A stretch of DNA of 6,043 bases from an uncultured Lachnospiraceae bacterium (lineage in GTDB: Bacteria > Bacillota > Clostridia > Lachnospirales > Lachnospiraceae): positions 1 through 6,043 of the forward strand of contig USJG01000139.1 of assembly GCA_900554925.1 (NCBI GenBank), in the 5' to 3' direction. The notes below the pieces were generated by a model, which was not told the origin of the DNA, made no database searches, and saw nothing but the letters and a program-made list of their open reading frames with translations. The stretch's first letter is position 1; each line of letters begins with the position of its first letter. The translations under genes and the position numbers were made by a program. Positions 1-5,680 of this stretch are shown here, one piece after another.

Positions 1-132
1 GGATAAATATAGTATATATTCTGGACATTTTCAAATAAATTTAACGCAGCTTTAACACGCTTGAAAATATAAGGTAAATATAGTAACTTAAAATGTGAAG
101 ATTTATAATGAATGTCAGATAGGAGAGTGGCC
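1..132 (+). promoter_or_regulatory. AT-rich leader upstream of the chemotaxis receptor gene
   Basis: This very AT-rich stretch holds no gene. A perfect TATAAT lies at 104-109, but no good -35 element sits 16-18 nt upstream, so a promoter here is only tentative. TTGAAA at 61-66 could be a -35 but has a poor partner. I see no sigma-28 (flagellar-type) promoter pattern, although such promoters often drive chemotaxis genes. The 11-mer TAAATATAGTA occurs at 4-14 and again at 75-85, and the first copy overlaps a small inverted repeat (AATATA at 6-11, TATATT at 15-20). In sequence this AT-rich the repeats may be chance. Confidence 0.3.
121..127 (+). promoter_or_regulatory. Ribosome binding site that decides the receptor start
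   Basis: AGGAGAG sits about 7 nt (from its AGGAG core) before the ATG at 133. An in-frame ATG at 112 would add seven residues but has no purine-rich site at the right distance and would place this ribosome binding site inside the coding region. The start at 133 is therefore preferred. Confidence 0.75.
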
Positions 133-1614
133 ATGAAAACAAAAGAAATCACAGAAATGCAAAGAAATAATAAGACTGCAATGGTAGCACACCTGATTAC
201 TTTTCTGGTAATGATCGTGTTTATTTTTCTTCAGGCTTTGGGAGGAATTGTAACGATTCCGTATGCACTTGGGCTGTTCCTGATCGGATTTATTCCGATA
301 GGAATGGAATTCTTTTTCTGGAAAAAGAATAAGGAAACCGGAATGATCAAACATTTGACAGCCATAGGCTTTGCTGTTTTTTATAGCATCTGTCTGTTTA
401 CATCAAGTGATAATCTGGTATTTGTTTTTGTGATTCCCATGATTTTTGTGGTTACTATTTTTAATGACATCAGATATTTGCTGATGATCAATACAGGCAC
501 GATCATAGAAAGCATACTGATCGTGGCCCTTGGAGCTACAAAAGGCGGATTTGGATATCAGGGAATGGAGTCGGCAATTATTCAAATAGTAGTTATGATA
601 ATGGTAGGCGCGTACTCTGTCTATACTGCGAAAACCCTGAAAGCAAATTCAGATAATAAAATAGCGAATATCTCCAAATCCCAGGAACAGACGCAGATTT
701 TATTAAAGGCAAATGCGGAGCTTTCAGGTAAGCTGTCAGCAGGTGTTACAGATATCGGTGAAAAAATCAGTGAATTAAGCACAGCATCAGAACTGACAAA
801 ACAGGCAATGAAAGAATTGTCAGAGGGTGCCGGCGACACTGCCCAAAACGTACAGAACCAGTGCAGGCAGACCGAAGCTATCCAGAGTAAGGTAAATGAA
901 GTCAGCAATGTGGCAGCCGGAATCAACGAGAGCATGGAGCATACCCTGAAGGTTCTTGAAGATGGAAATCGAAATGTTGCATTTTTGGTGAAGGAAGTAG
1001 AAGCATCAGTTGCAAATGGTACTCTTGTCACTGGAAAGTTAGAAGCACTTAATAATTATATGGAGGAAATGAACACAATTGTTGAATTGATCGGCGGAAT
1101 CACATCCCAGACCAGCCTTCTGGCGTTAAATGCCAGTATAGAGGCGGCAAGAGCCGGAGAAGCCGGAAGAGGATTTTCGGTAGTGGCCACTGAGATTTCG
1201 GGAATGGCAACCCGTACTAAGGATGCCACTGTAAATATTACGGAACTGATCGACAATGTTTCAACTGCAATCAAAGAAGTGGTAGGGGTCATTTCGCAGA
1301 TGATTGCCGGAATCGATGAGGAAAAGCAGGGGGTATTAAATGCGGCAGACAGTTTTAATGCCATTCAAAACAACACATTTTCCATTCGTGATCATATAAC
1401 TGGTCTGGTACAGACAATTTCCCAGCTTAAGGAAGCTAATGATATGATTGTGGATTCCGTACAGACAATTTCTGCTATTTCGGAAGAAGTAGCAGCTCAT
1501 GCCGGTGAAACTATGGACGCAGAGGAAAAGAATGCAGTCATTATGAGCGAAATTACAGATATAACGCGGGAACTGGTAGCTTTAACGGAAAAACAGGGCA
1601 ACACGGGGAATTAG
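133..1614 (+). CDS. Six-transmembrane methyl-accepting chemotaxis protein
   Basis: This 493-residue protein is a membrane-anchored chemoreceptor expected to control a CheA/CheW array. Roughly six hydrophobic segments fill residues 17-165 (about 17-38, 42-63, 72-90, 94-110, 115-134 and 147-165). A long cytoplasmic helical region follows. The conserved signalling hairpin tip is at about 317-358, with QTSLLALNASIEAARAGEAG and then GRGFSVVATEI, close to the family consensus. SEEVAAHAGET near 450-460 resembles a methylation-helix segment. No extracellular ligand-binding domain or obvious HAMP domain is visible between the membrane part and the signalling helices. The receptor may therefore sense through the membrane bundle itself, or sense a membrane or energy state; that is inference. 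No other chemotaxis gene is in the window, so it looks like an orphan receptor. It is followed after 2 nt by an acetyltransferase gene. Confidence 0.93.
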   Translation: MKTKEITEMQRNNKTAMVAHLITFLVMIVFIFLQALGGIVTIPYALGLFLIGFIPIGMEFFFWKKNKETGMIKHLTAIGFAVFYSICLFTSSDNLVFVFVIPMIFVVTIFNDIRYLLMINTGTIIESILIVALGATKGGFGYQGMESAIIQIVVMIMVGAYSVYTAKTLKANSDNKIANISKSQEQTQILLKANAELSGKLSAGVTDIGEKISELSTASELTKQAMKELSEGAGDTAQNVQNQCRQTEAIQSKVNEVSNVAAGINESMEHTLKVLEDGNRNVAFLVKEVEASVANGTLVTGKLEALNNYMEEMNTIVELIGGITSQTSLLALNASIEAARAGEAGRGFSVVATEISGMATRTKDATVNITELIDNVSTAIKEVVGVISQMIAGIDEEKQGVLNAADSFNAIQNNTFSIRDHITGLVQTISQLKEANDMIVDSVQTISAISEEVAAHAGETMDAEEKNAVIMSEITDITRELVALTEKQGNTGN

Positions 1615-1616
1615 AA

Positions 1617-2066
1617 ATGGAACTCAGAAGATACCAGCAATCAGACTTAAAGGAACTTATGGAACTGTTTTATAATACAGTTCATATTGTCAATGCCAGA
1701 GACTATACAAAAAAGCAGCTTGACGCGTGGGCAGATGGAGGGGCAGATTTAGAAAAGTGGGATAAGTCCCTTAAGGAACATTACAGTATAGTGGCTGCTT
1801 ACAATGGAATTATTACAGGTTTTGGAGATATAGATAAAACAGGTTATCTCGACAGGTTATTTGTTCATGCAAACTATCAGAAAAGAGGCATTGGCTCGGC
1901 TATCTGTAACCAGCTTGAGCAGGAAATTAAAGGAAATATTACAACACACGCATCTATTACAGCAAGACCCTTTTTTGAGAAAAGAGGGTATAAGGTTGTC
2001 AAAGAGCAGCAGGTAGAAAGGAAGGGAATTTATCTTGTAAATTTCGTTATGGTAAAGGAGCGATAA
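1617..2066 (+). CDS. GNAT-family N-acetyltransferase, YafP-like
   Basis: This 149-residue protein is a complete single-domain GNAT acetyltransferase, expected to move an acetyl group from acetyl-CoA to an amine; the substrate is unknown. The acetyl-CoA pyrophosphate loop is QKRGIGS at 88-94 (Q-x-x-G-x-G), preceded by the beta strand YLDRLFVHANY at 77-87. The C-terminal part, with SITARPFFEKRGYKVVKEQQ at 113-132, matches the layout I recall for Escherichia coli YafP (SITAKPFFERYGF and KQQRVE), so YafP-like is the best subfamily guess. The start codon lies only 2 nt after the receptor stop, and the nearest Shine-Dalgarno-like bases are a weak GGGGAA at 1604-1609. Translation is therefore probably coupled to the receptor. 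A functional link between receptor and enzyme is suggested only by this coupling. Confidence 0.9.
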   Translation: MELRRYQQSDLKELMELFYNTVHIVNARDYTKKQLDAWADGGADLEKWDKSLKEHYSIVAAYNGIITGFGDIDKTGYLDRLFVHANYQKRGIGSAICNQLEQEIKGNITTHASITARPFFEKRGYKVVKEQQVERKGIYLVNFVMVKER

Positions 2067-2198
2067 TTTGCATGACAACCGCGCACTATTCCGTTTAACT
2101 TTTGGTTAATTTTTTCAATCATCAATTTAACAACCGCTCCATTGTTCCTTAAAGTCTGCTCTGTTATCATAGGAGCATAAACATAAAGGAGGTTTGCT
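2067..2198 (+). promoter_or_regulatory. Promoter region of the XRE regulator
   Basis: A convincing sigma-A promoter reads TTGTTC (2142-2147), a 17-nt spacer, then TATCAT (2165-2170), with a TGT extended -10 motif at 2162-2164. AAAGGAGG at 2185-2192 is a strong ribosome binding site 6 nt before the ATG at 2199. Inverted arms TGCTC (2157-2161) and GAGCA (2173-2177) flank the -10 element and could be an operator. ACAACCGC occurs twice, at 2075-2082 and 2130-2137. A weak AT-only stem (TTAAC 2095-2099, GTTAA 2105-2109) followed by six T might help end the upstream transcript but is too weak to call a terminator. Confidence 0.65.
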
Positions 2199-3239
2199 AT
2201 GAAAATCAACCAGATTATTCGGGAAAAACGAAAAGAGTTATCTTTGACGCAAGAGCAAATCGCAGATTATTTAGGTGTATCTGCACCTGCTGTAAATAAA
2301 TGGGAGAAAGGCAGTACTTATCCCGACATAACACTTTTACCCGCGATAGCACGTTTACTTAAAACGGACTTGAACACGTTACTTTCTTTCAATGACGATT
2401 TAACAGATACAGAGATTACAAATTTCGTTGACGAAGTTGACAGGACTGTTCAGGAACAGGACTATGATACCGCTTTCAAAAAAGCAATCAACAAAATACA
2501 TGAATATCCAACCTGCGAAAAATTGATATATTCGGTTATTCTTTATTTAGAGGGAGCGCTTGCTCTTTATAATGTATCCGAAGCACCGCAATACCGGGAA
2601 ATATATGAAACTTTTTATATGCATTTGGTCACGAGCAAAATTCCGGAAATAAGAGATACCGCAACCAGTATGCTGATTTCCTATGCACGAAACCGTGGAG
2701 ATTTTTCAAAGGCAGAAGAACTAATAAATTCATTGTCATTTTCCACAATAGATAAGGAGGAACAATTAGCAATCCTTTATCATCAGCAGGAACGATACCA
2801 GGATGCAGAAAAAATCTGGGAACGTCGAGTGCTTAAAGGAGTAGCCGGGGTACAGGTTGCTTTAGTAAATATGCAGGAAATCGCATTACAGGAAAAAAGG
2901 GAAGAAGATGCAAACTTTTTCGCAGATATGTATGAAGCTGTTACACGCCAGTTTTACTTTCCAGAGTGGATGTGCTATAATGCACATTTGCATCTTGCTT
3001 TAGTAAAAAAAGATAAGGGCAGAAGTCTGTCTATACTTCAAAAAATGTTGCCTGCCATGAAAAAAGAATGGAATGGGCAAGATTACCGGTTATATCGAAA
3101 TGCAAGTGGCAGCGGCGCTACATTTTTCTCAAGTAAACTGGTAAAAACAATCGTCGATGAATTAGTAAACTATGACGAATACGCATTTCTTCGTGATGGT
3201 TCAGAATTTGAAGAACTGATGGCACAGTTAAAAGATTAA
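2199..3239 (+). CDS. XRE-family transcriptional regulator with long helical C-terminal region
   Basis: This 346-residue protein is a DNA-binding regulator. Residues about 4-58 form a Cro/C1-type helix-turn-helix, with SLTQEQIADYLGVSAPAVNK and WEKGSTYPDITLLPAIARLL as the classic core. The remaining roughly 280 residues are helical with a TPR-like look, for example the segments around YDTAFKKAINKIHEYP and ERYQDAEKIWERRVLKG. Many Clostridia carry regulators of this plan, often beside the transporter or enzyme gene they control. No such partner is intact here. The next sequence downstream is a kinase remnant, so its target may have been lost or lie elsewhere. The gene has its own strong promoter with a palindrome across the -10, which suggests autoregulation. 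Two sampled 60-base lines have only 37% and 30% GC, lower than the genes downstream. What the C-terminal region senses is unknown; a peptide or protein partner is possible. Confidence 0.85.
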   Translation: MKINQIIREKRKELSLTQEQIADYLGVSAPAVNKWEKGSTYPDITLLPAIARLLKTDLNTLLSFNDDLTDTEITNFVDEVDRTVQEQDYDTAFKKAINKIHEYPTCEKLIYSVILYLEGALALYNVSEAPQYREIYETFYMHLVTSKIPEIRDTATSMLISYARNRGDFSKAEELINSLSFSTIDKEEQLAILYHQQERYQDAEKIWERRVLKGVAGVQVALVNMQEIALQEKREEDANFFADMYEAVTRQFYFPEWMCYNAHLHLALVKKDKGRSLSILQKMLPAMKKEWNGQDYRLYRNASGSGATFFSSKLVKTIVDELVNYDEYAFLRDGSEFEELMAQLKD

Positions 3240-3240
3240 A

Positions 3241-3357
3241 ATTTGCGAGAATTATGATTTAGTTTTGGACAGCGGTAAATTAGGCGTGGATGGATGCGTC
3301 GCCGCTATTAAAGGTGTATTTAAAGGAAAATGGAAAATTACTGAAGAAAGATATTGA
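3241..3357 (+). pseudogene. C-terminal remnant of a cytidylate-kinase-like protein
   Basis: Directly after the XRE stop, one frame is open from 3232 to a TGA at 3355-3357 and reads as protein. It contains ENYDLVLDSGKLGVDGCVAA, then IKGVFKGKWKITEERY and the stop. The N-Y-D-L-x-x-D/N-S-x-x-L-G-x-x-G-C pattern resembles the C-terminal end of cytidylate-kinase-like P-loop proteins common in Firmicutes. That family assignment is from memory and is moderate at best. There is no start codon with a ribosome binding site and no upstream P-loop portion, so this is most likely the tail of a gene whose front was lost. Its stop codon overlaps the -35 element of the TetR promoter. A chance open frame cannot be excluded, given only 38 codons. 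Confidence 0.5.
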
Positions 3358-3370
3358 CGCTGTGTCAGAA
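3352..3370 (+). promoter_or_regulatory. Upstream TetR operator-like site (imperfect)
   Basis: TATTGACGCTGTGTCAGAA is an imperfect 19-bp inverted repeat centred at 3361 that matches the downstream palindrome in most positions (TATTGAC on the left, GTGTCA on the right). It overlaps the -35 element. A repressor bound here would block polymerase access. Confidence 0.6.
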
Positions 3371-3382
3371 TGTTGTTATACT
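3354..3382 (+). promoter_or_regulatory. Sigma-A promoter of the TetR gene
   Basis: TTGACG (3354-3359), a 17-nt spacer and TATACT (3377-3382) form a near-consensus sigma-A promoter, with a TGT extended -10 at 3374-3376. The predicted transcript start is near 3389, about 45 nt before the TetR ATG. It is the best promoter in the window. I see no comparable promoter in the gap before the flavoprotein gene, so it probably also drives the redox genes downstream. Confidence 0.8.
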
Positions 3383-3387
3383 AACTG

Positions 3388-3406
3388 TATTGACACGGTG
3401 TCAATA
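3388..3406 (+). promoter_or_regulatory. Downstream TetR operator (perfect 19-bp palindrome)
   Basis: TATTGACACGGTGTCAATA is a perfect inverted repeat with 9-bp arms around a central G at 3397. It covers the predicted transcript start of the TetR promoter and lies 36 bp centre-to-centre from the imperfect upstream copy. Size and symmetry are typical of TetR-family operators, and the position just before a TetR gene supports autorepression. Confidence 0.78.
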
Positions 3407-3421
3407 TACAAAACAAGACTT

Positions 3422-3426
3422 GGAGG
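3422..3426 (+). promoter_or_regulatory. Ribosome binding site that decides the TetR start
   Basis: GGAGG lies 7 nt before the ATG at 3434. A longer in-frame reading from an ATG at 3290 would run through the promoter and both operator-like sites and would add 48 residues unlike any TetR N-terminus, so it is rejected. Confidence 0.85.
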
Positions 3427-3433
3427 TACCATT

Positions 3434-4057
3434 ATGCCGAAAGGATCACCGGAACTGACCAATGCCCGGAGGGAAGAAATTATCAACGCCTGTGAACACC
3501 TTTATCAGACCATGAGCTTTAAGGAGATTACAATTAAGGAGATTGGAAAGATAACCAGCTTTACCCGCACTTCCATCTATAATTATTTTCAGACGAAGGA
3601 AGAAATCTTCCTGGCGCTTTTAAAGAGGGAATACAAACTGTGGATCAATGATCTTAGGCAGACGATGGAGCAAATAGACTCCATGAAAAAGGAGCAGTTT
3701 GCTGATATGCTGGCCAGGTCCTTGCAGGAACGTTCCCAGCTTCTGAAAATCCTGTCAATGAATCACTATGACATGGAAACTGGCAGCCGCCCGGAACATC
3801 TGGCAGCCTTCAAGGTGGTGTATGGGGAAGCGATCCGTACCGTCATGGATTGTCTTAAAAAATATTTCCCGGATATGACCGTATTGGAGATGCAGGATTT
3901 TATCTATACCTTTTTTCCGTTCATGTTCGGAATTTATCCCTATACCTTTGTTACACAGAAGCAGCGGATGGCAATGAAGGAAGCAAAGGTAGATTATGTA
4001 TTTATGACGATTTATGAGCTCACGTACAACTGCGTGAAGAAGCTGCTAAATAACTGA
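3434..4057 (+). CDS. TetR/AcrR-family transcriptional regulator
   Basis: This 207-residue protein has the usual TetR size. The N-terminal DNA-binding domain spans about residues 10-60, with ARREEIINACEHLYQTMSFK and then a helix-turn-helix ending in FTRTSIYNYFQTKEEIFLAL. The C-terminal two-thirds is the helical ligand-binding and dimerisation part; it is rich in aromatic residues and methionines (around FIYTFFPFMFGIYPYTFV), consistent with a small hydrophobic ligand, which I cannot name. The gene follows its own promoter, which is flanked by two matching operator-like sites. The standard model is therefore repression of itself and the downstream redox genes until a ligand binds. A 115-nt gap separates it from the next gene. 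The sampled line is 48% GC, higher than the XRE gene. Confidence 0.92.
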   Translation: MPKGSPELTNARREEIINACEHLYQTMSFKEITIKEIGKITSFTRTSIYNYFQTKEEIFLALLKREYKLWINDLRQTMEQIDSMKKEQFADMLARSLQERSQLLKILSMNHYDMETGSRPEHLAAFKVVYGEAIRTVMDCLKKYFPDMTVLEMQDFIYTFFPFMFGIYPYTFVTQKQRMAMKEAKVDYVFMTIYELTYNCVKKLLNN

Positions 4058-4070
4058 AGGAGCAGCGGCG

Positions 4071-4095
4071 CAGAAAAGTACTTACGTATTTTCTG
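4071..4095 (+). other. Hairpin after the TetR gene
   Basis: CAGAAAAGTAC (4071-4081) can pair with GTATTTTCTG (4086-4095), giving ten base pairs with one bulged G (4078) and a four-base loop. No run of T follows, so it is not a typical rho-independent terminator. It starts 14 nt after the TetR stop and might moderate read-through, protect or process the message, or be fortuitous. Confidence 0.4.
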
Positions 4096-4131
4096 AAAGA
4101 ACTGTCTGCGGTTAAGGCGGTATATGTGGTA

Positions 4132-4162
4132 TTGACGGAGAAATGCAGTTTTGACGGAGAAA
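4132..4162 (+). repeat. Two direct copies of TTGACGGAGAAA
   Basis: The 12-mer TTGACGGAGAAA occurs exactly at 4132-4143 and 4151-4162, 19 bp apart, just before the flavoprotein gene. The second copy runs into that gene's ribosome binding site (AAGGA 4161-4165). The first copy is preceded by TA, giving TATTGACG, identical to the left half of the imperfect TetR operator-like site. The copies could be half-sites for the regulator or a small local duplication. They do not form a promoter with any good -10 element. Confidence 0.5.
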
Positions 4163-4172
4163 GGAATGGAAG

Positions 4173-4706
4173 ATGAAAATTATAATCATTAAAGGCAGCC
4201 CTCATAAAAAAGGCTCCTCTAATCTGCTGGCGGAGCAGTTCGCAAAGGGCGCACAGGAAGCCGGGCATACCATTATAGAACTGGACGCGGCGCACATGGA
4301 CATTCATCCCTGCCTGGGCTGTGACCATTGCGGCATGAACGGACCCTGTATCCAGAAGGATGATATATCCCAAATTCAGGAGGCACTGCTTGCGGCAGAT
4401 ATGGCAGTATTTGTAACACCGGTGTACTATTTTGGCATGTCGGCACAGCTTAAGATGGTAATTGACCGCTTTTACAGCTATACCATGAAGCTGTCCGGCA
4501 GACATTTGAAAACTGCACTGATCGCAGCGGCCTGGGATACAGACAAGGATGTAATGCCCTATCTGGCAGAACATTACAGAAAACTGTGCCGGTATATGAA
4601 TTTTAAAGACTGCGGACGGATTTTAGGCACAGGCTGCGGAACCCCGTCACAGACTGCGGGCAGCAGACATATGGAAGAAGCCTACCGGCTTGGAAAATCT
4701 TTGTAA
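4173..4706 (+). CDS. NAD(P)H-dependent FMN reductase-like flavoprotein with cysteine cluster
   Basis: This 177-residue protein has the flavodoxin fold of the NADPH-dependent FMN reductase and iron-sulfur flavoprotein superfamily. It begins MKIIIIKGSPHKKGSSN, the beta strand and FMN phosphate-binding loop. HPCLGCDHCGMNGPCIQKDD at 45-64 carries four cysteines (47, 50, 53 and 59), as in related flavoproteins where they may hold an iron-sulfur cluster or act in redox; which applies here is not shown. TPVYYFGMSAQLKMVIDRFY at 82-101 contacts the flavin in this family. It is expected to be a cytosolic FMN enzyme passing electrons from NAD(P)H to a small acceptor such as a quinone, nitro compound or azo compound; the real substrate is unknown. 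The ribosome binding site AAGGA (4161-4165) is 7 nt before the ATG. The flavodoxin gene follows after 14 nt. Confidence 0.9.
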   Translation: MKIIIIKGSPHKKGSSNLLAEQFAKGAQEAGHTIIELDAAHMDIHPCLGCDHCGMNGPCIQKDDISQIQEALLAADMAVFVTPVYYFGMSAQLKMVIDRFYSYTMKLSGRHLKTALIAAAWDTDKDVMPYLAEHYRKLCRYMNFKDCGRILGTGCGTPSQTAGSRHMEEAYRLGKSL

Positions 4707-4720
4707 AGGAGTGGAAGAAT

Positions 4721-5200
4721 ATGAGCAAAACACTGGTAGCATATTTTAGCGCCAGCGGCACTACAGAACGTGCCGCAAAGGAACTGGCACAGGCGGCGGA
4801 AGCAGATCTTTATGAAATCAGACCCGCAGTACCCTACACAAGGGAGGACTTAAACTGGATGGATAAAAAGTCCCGCAGTTCTATTGAAATGAACGATAAG
4901 AAAAGCCGCCCGGAACTGGCCGACAAGGATGCGGATATCCCAGCTTATGATACGATCCTGTTAGGGTTCCCTATTTGGTGGTATGTGGCTCCTACCATCA
5001 TCAACAGTTTTTTGGAAAGCTATGATTTTTCCGGAAAGAAAATCATCCTGTTTGCCACCTCCGGCGGCAGCGGGTTTGGAAAAACGGTTCAGGGTCTTAA
5101 GCCCTCTGTTGCCGCAGATACCGTTATTACAGAAGGAAAGCTTTTAAACGGAAGTCAGTCTGCCGCCAGTCTGAAATCCTGGGTTGAATCGGTAATTTGA
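4721..5200 (+). CDS. Flavodoxin-family protein
   Basis: This 159-residue protein is a single-domain flavodoxin of the type common in gut Firmicutes. The FMN phosphate loop is at residues 9-16 in KTLVAYFSASGTTERAA. The flavin ring-binding region has GFPIWWYVAPTIINSFLE at 82-99, and FATSGGSGFG at 111-120 is the second flavin loop. It probably carries electrons or acts as a small quinone- or nitro-reducing oxidoreductase. It differs clearly from the preceding flavoprotein, lacks its cysteine cluster, and is not a recent duplicate of it. AAAGGAG (4705-4711) overlaps the upstream stop and is a good ribosome binding site. The C-terminus (LKSWVESVI) looks natural for the family. Its TGA stop is followed in the same frame by aldo/keto reductase sequence. 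Confidence 0.92.
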   Translation: MSKTLVAYFSASGTTERAAKELAQAAEADLYEIRPAVPYTREDLNWMDKKSRSSIEMNDKKSRPELADKDADIPAYDTILLGFPIWWYVAPTIINSFLESYDFSGKKIILFATSGGSGFGKTVQGLKPSVAADTVITEGKLLNGSQSAASLKSWVESVI

Positions 5201-5203
5201 AAG

Positions 5204-5659
5204 GGGCATTACAACCTGATTGCAAGGGAGGAGGAGCGGGAAATGGTTCCTTTCTGCAAGGATCAGAACATTGCCATGACTCCCTACAGTGCCCTGGCCG
5301 GCGGAAGACTTTCTAAACACCCCGGAGAAACCTCCAGGCGGCTTTCAGAGGATTCCTATGCCCGATTTAAGTATGATGCCACAGCAAAGGCAGACGGCAG
5401 AATCATTGCCCGTGTTGCCAGGCTGGCAGACCAAAAAGGCGTTTCCATGACAGAAATTTCTCTGGCCTGGCTGCTGACTAAAGTGACATCCCCTGTTGTG
5501 GGAGCCACAAAGCGCTCTCATGTGGAGGGCATCATCAAGGCTGTTAAGCTAAAGCTGAGCCAGGAGGAAATCGCTTATCTGGAAGAATTATATGTTCCCC
5601 ATGCTCTCGTGGGAGTGATGGCACAGAACGGTAAACAGAAGGCCGGAAATGTAGTGTAA
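5204..5659 (+). pseudogene. 5'-truncated aldo/keto reductase
   Basis: About 150 residues of an aldo/keto reductase C-terminus remain; a full enzyme is about 320-340. Readable family sequence starts at 5207 with HYNLIAREEERE, immediately after the flavodoxin stop, and continues MVPFCKDQNIAMTPYSALAG and GRLS. SPVVGATKRSHVEGIIKAVK is the typical C-terminal NADPH-binding segment. The N-terminal barrel strands and the Asp-Tyr-Lys-His catalytic tetrad are absent, so enzyme activity is not expected. An ATG at 5243 is preceded by GGAGGAGGAG (5227-5236), really codons from an acidic stretch, which could by accident start translation of a 138-residue piece. AAAGGGG at 5200-5206 may be the old gene's ribosome binding site, which would fit an internal deletion from near the start codon to about codon 180. 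That is inference. An assembly error is the main alternative. Confidence 0.82.
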
Positions 5660-5680
5660 TAATGAAGGAGGAACAACAAA

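Noticed and set aside
4..85. Two copies of TAAATATAGTA as a regulatory or attachment repeat
   Set aside because: An 11-mer of A, T and one G can recur by chance in such AT-rich sequence, and nothing else supports a site.
112..132. Seven-residue N-terminal extension of the chemoreceptor
   Set aside because: The ATG at 112 has no ribosome binding site, and the good AGGAGAG site at 121-127 serves the ATG at 133.
2095..2115. Possible terminator after the acetyltransferase gene
   Set aside because: The stem is only five A/T-rich pairs and too weak for a rho-independent terminator, although six T follow.
3290..3433. 48-residue N-terminal extension of the TetR protein
   Set aside because: It would run through a near-consensus promoter and both operator-like sites, lacks a ribosome binding site, and does not resemble a TetR N-terminus.
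4054..4174. Short open frame of about 40 codons between the TetR and flavoprotein genes
   Set aside because: It has no start codon with a ribosome binding site and no recognisable protein similarity. The region is better explained by the hairpin and direct repeats.
4020..4574. 184-codon open frame on the minus strand
   Set aside because: It lies opposite the end of the TetR gene and most of the flavoprotein gene, has an unconvincing composition rich in cysteine and histidine, and shows no family motif.
5198..5200. Recoding of the TGA as selenocysteine or read-through to make a flavodoxin-reductase fusion
   Set aside because: The flavodoxin C-terminus already looks complete, the reductase part lacks its catalytic half, and no clear recoding hairpin follows the TGA. 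Deletion explains the shared frame more simply.
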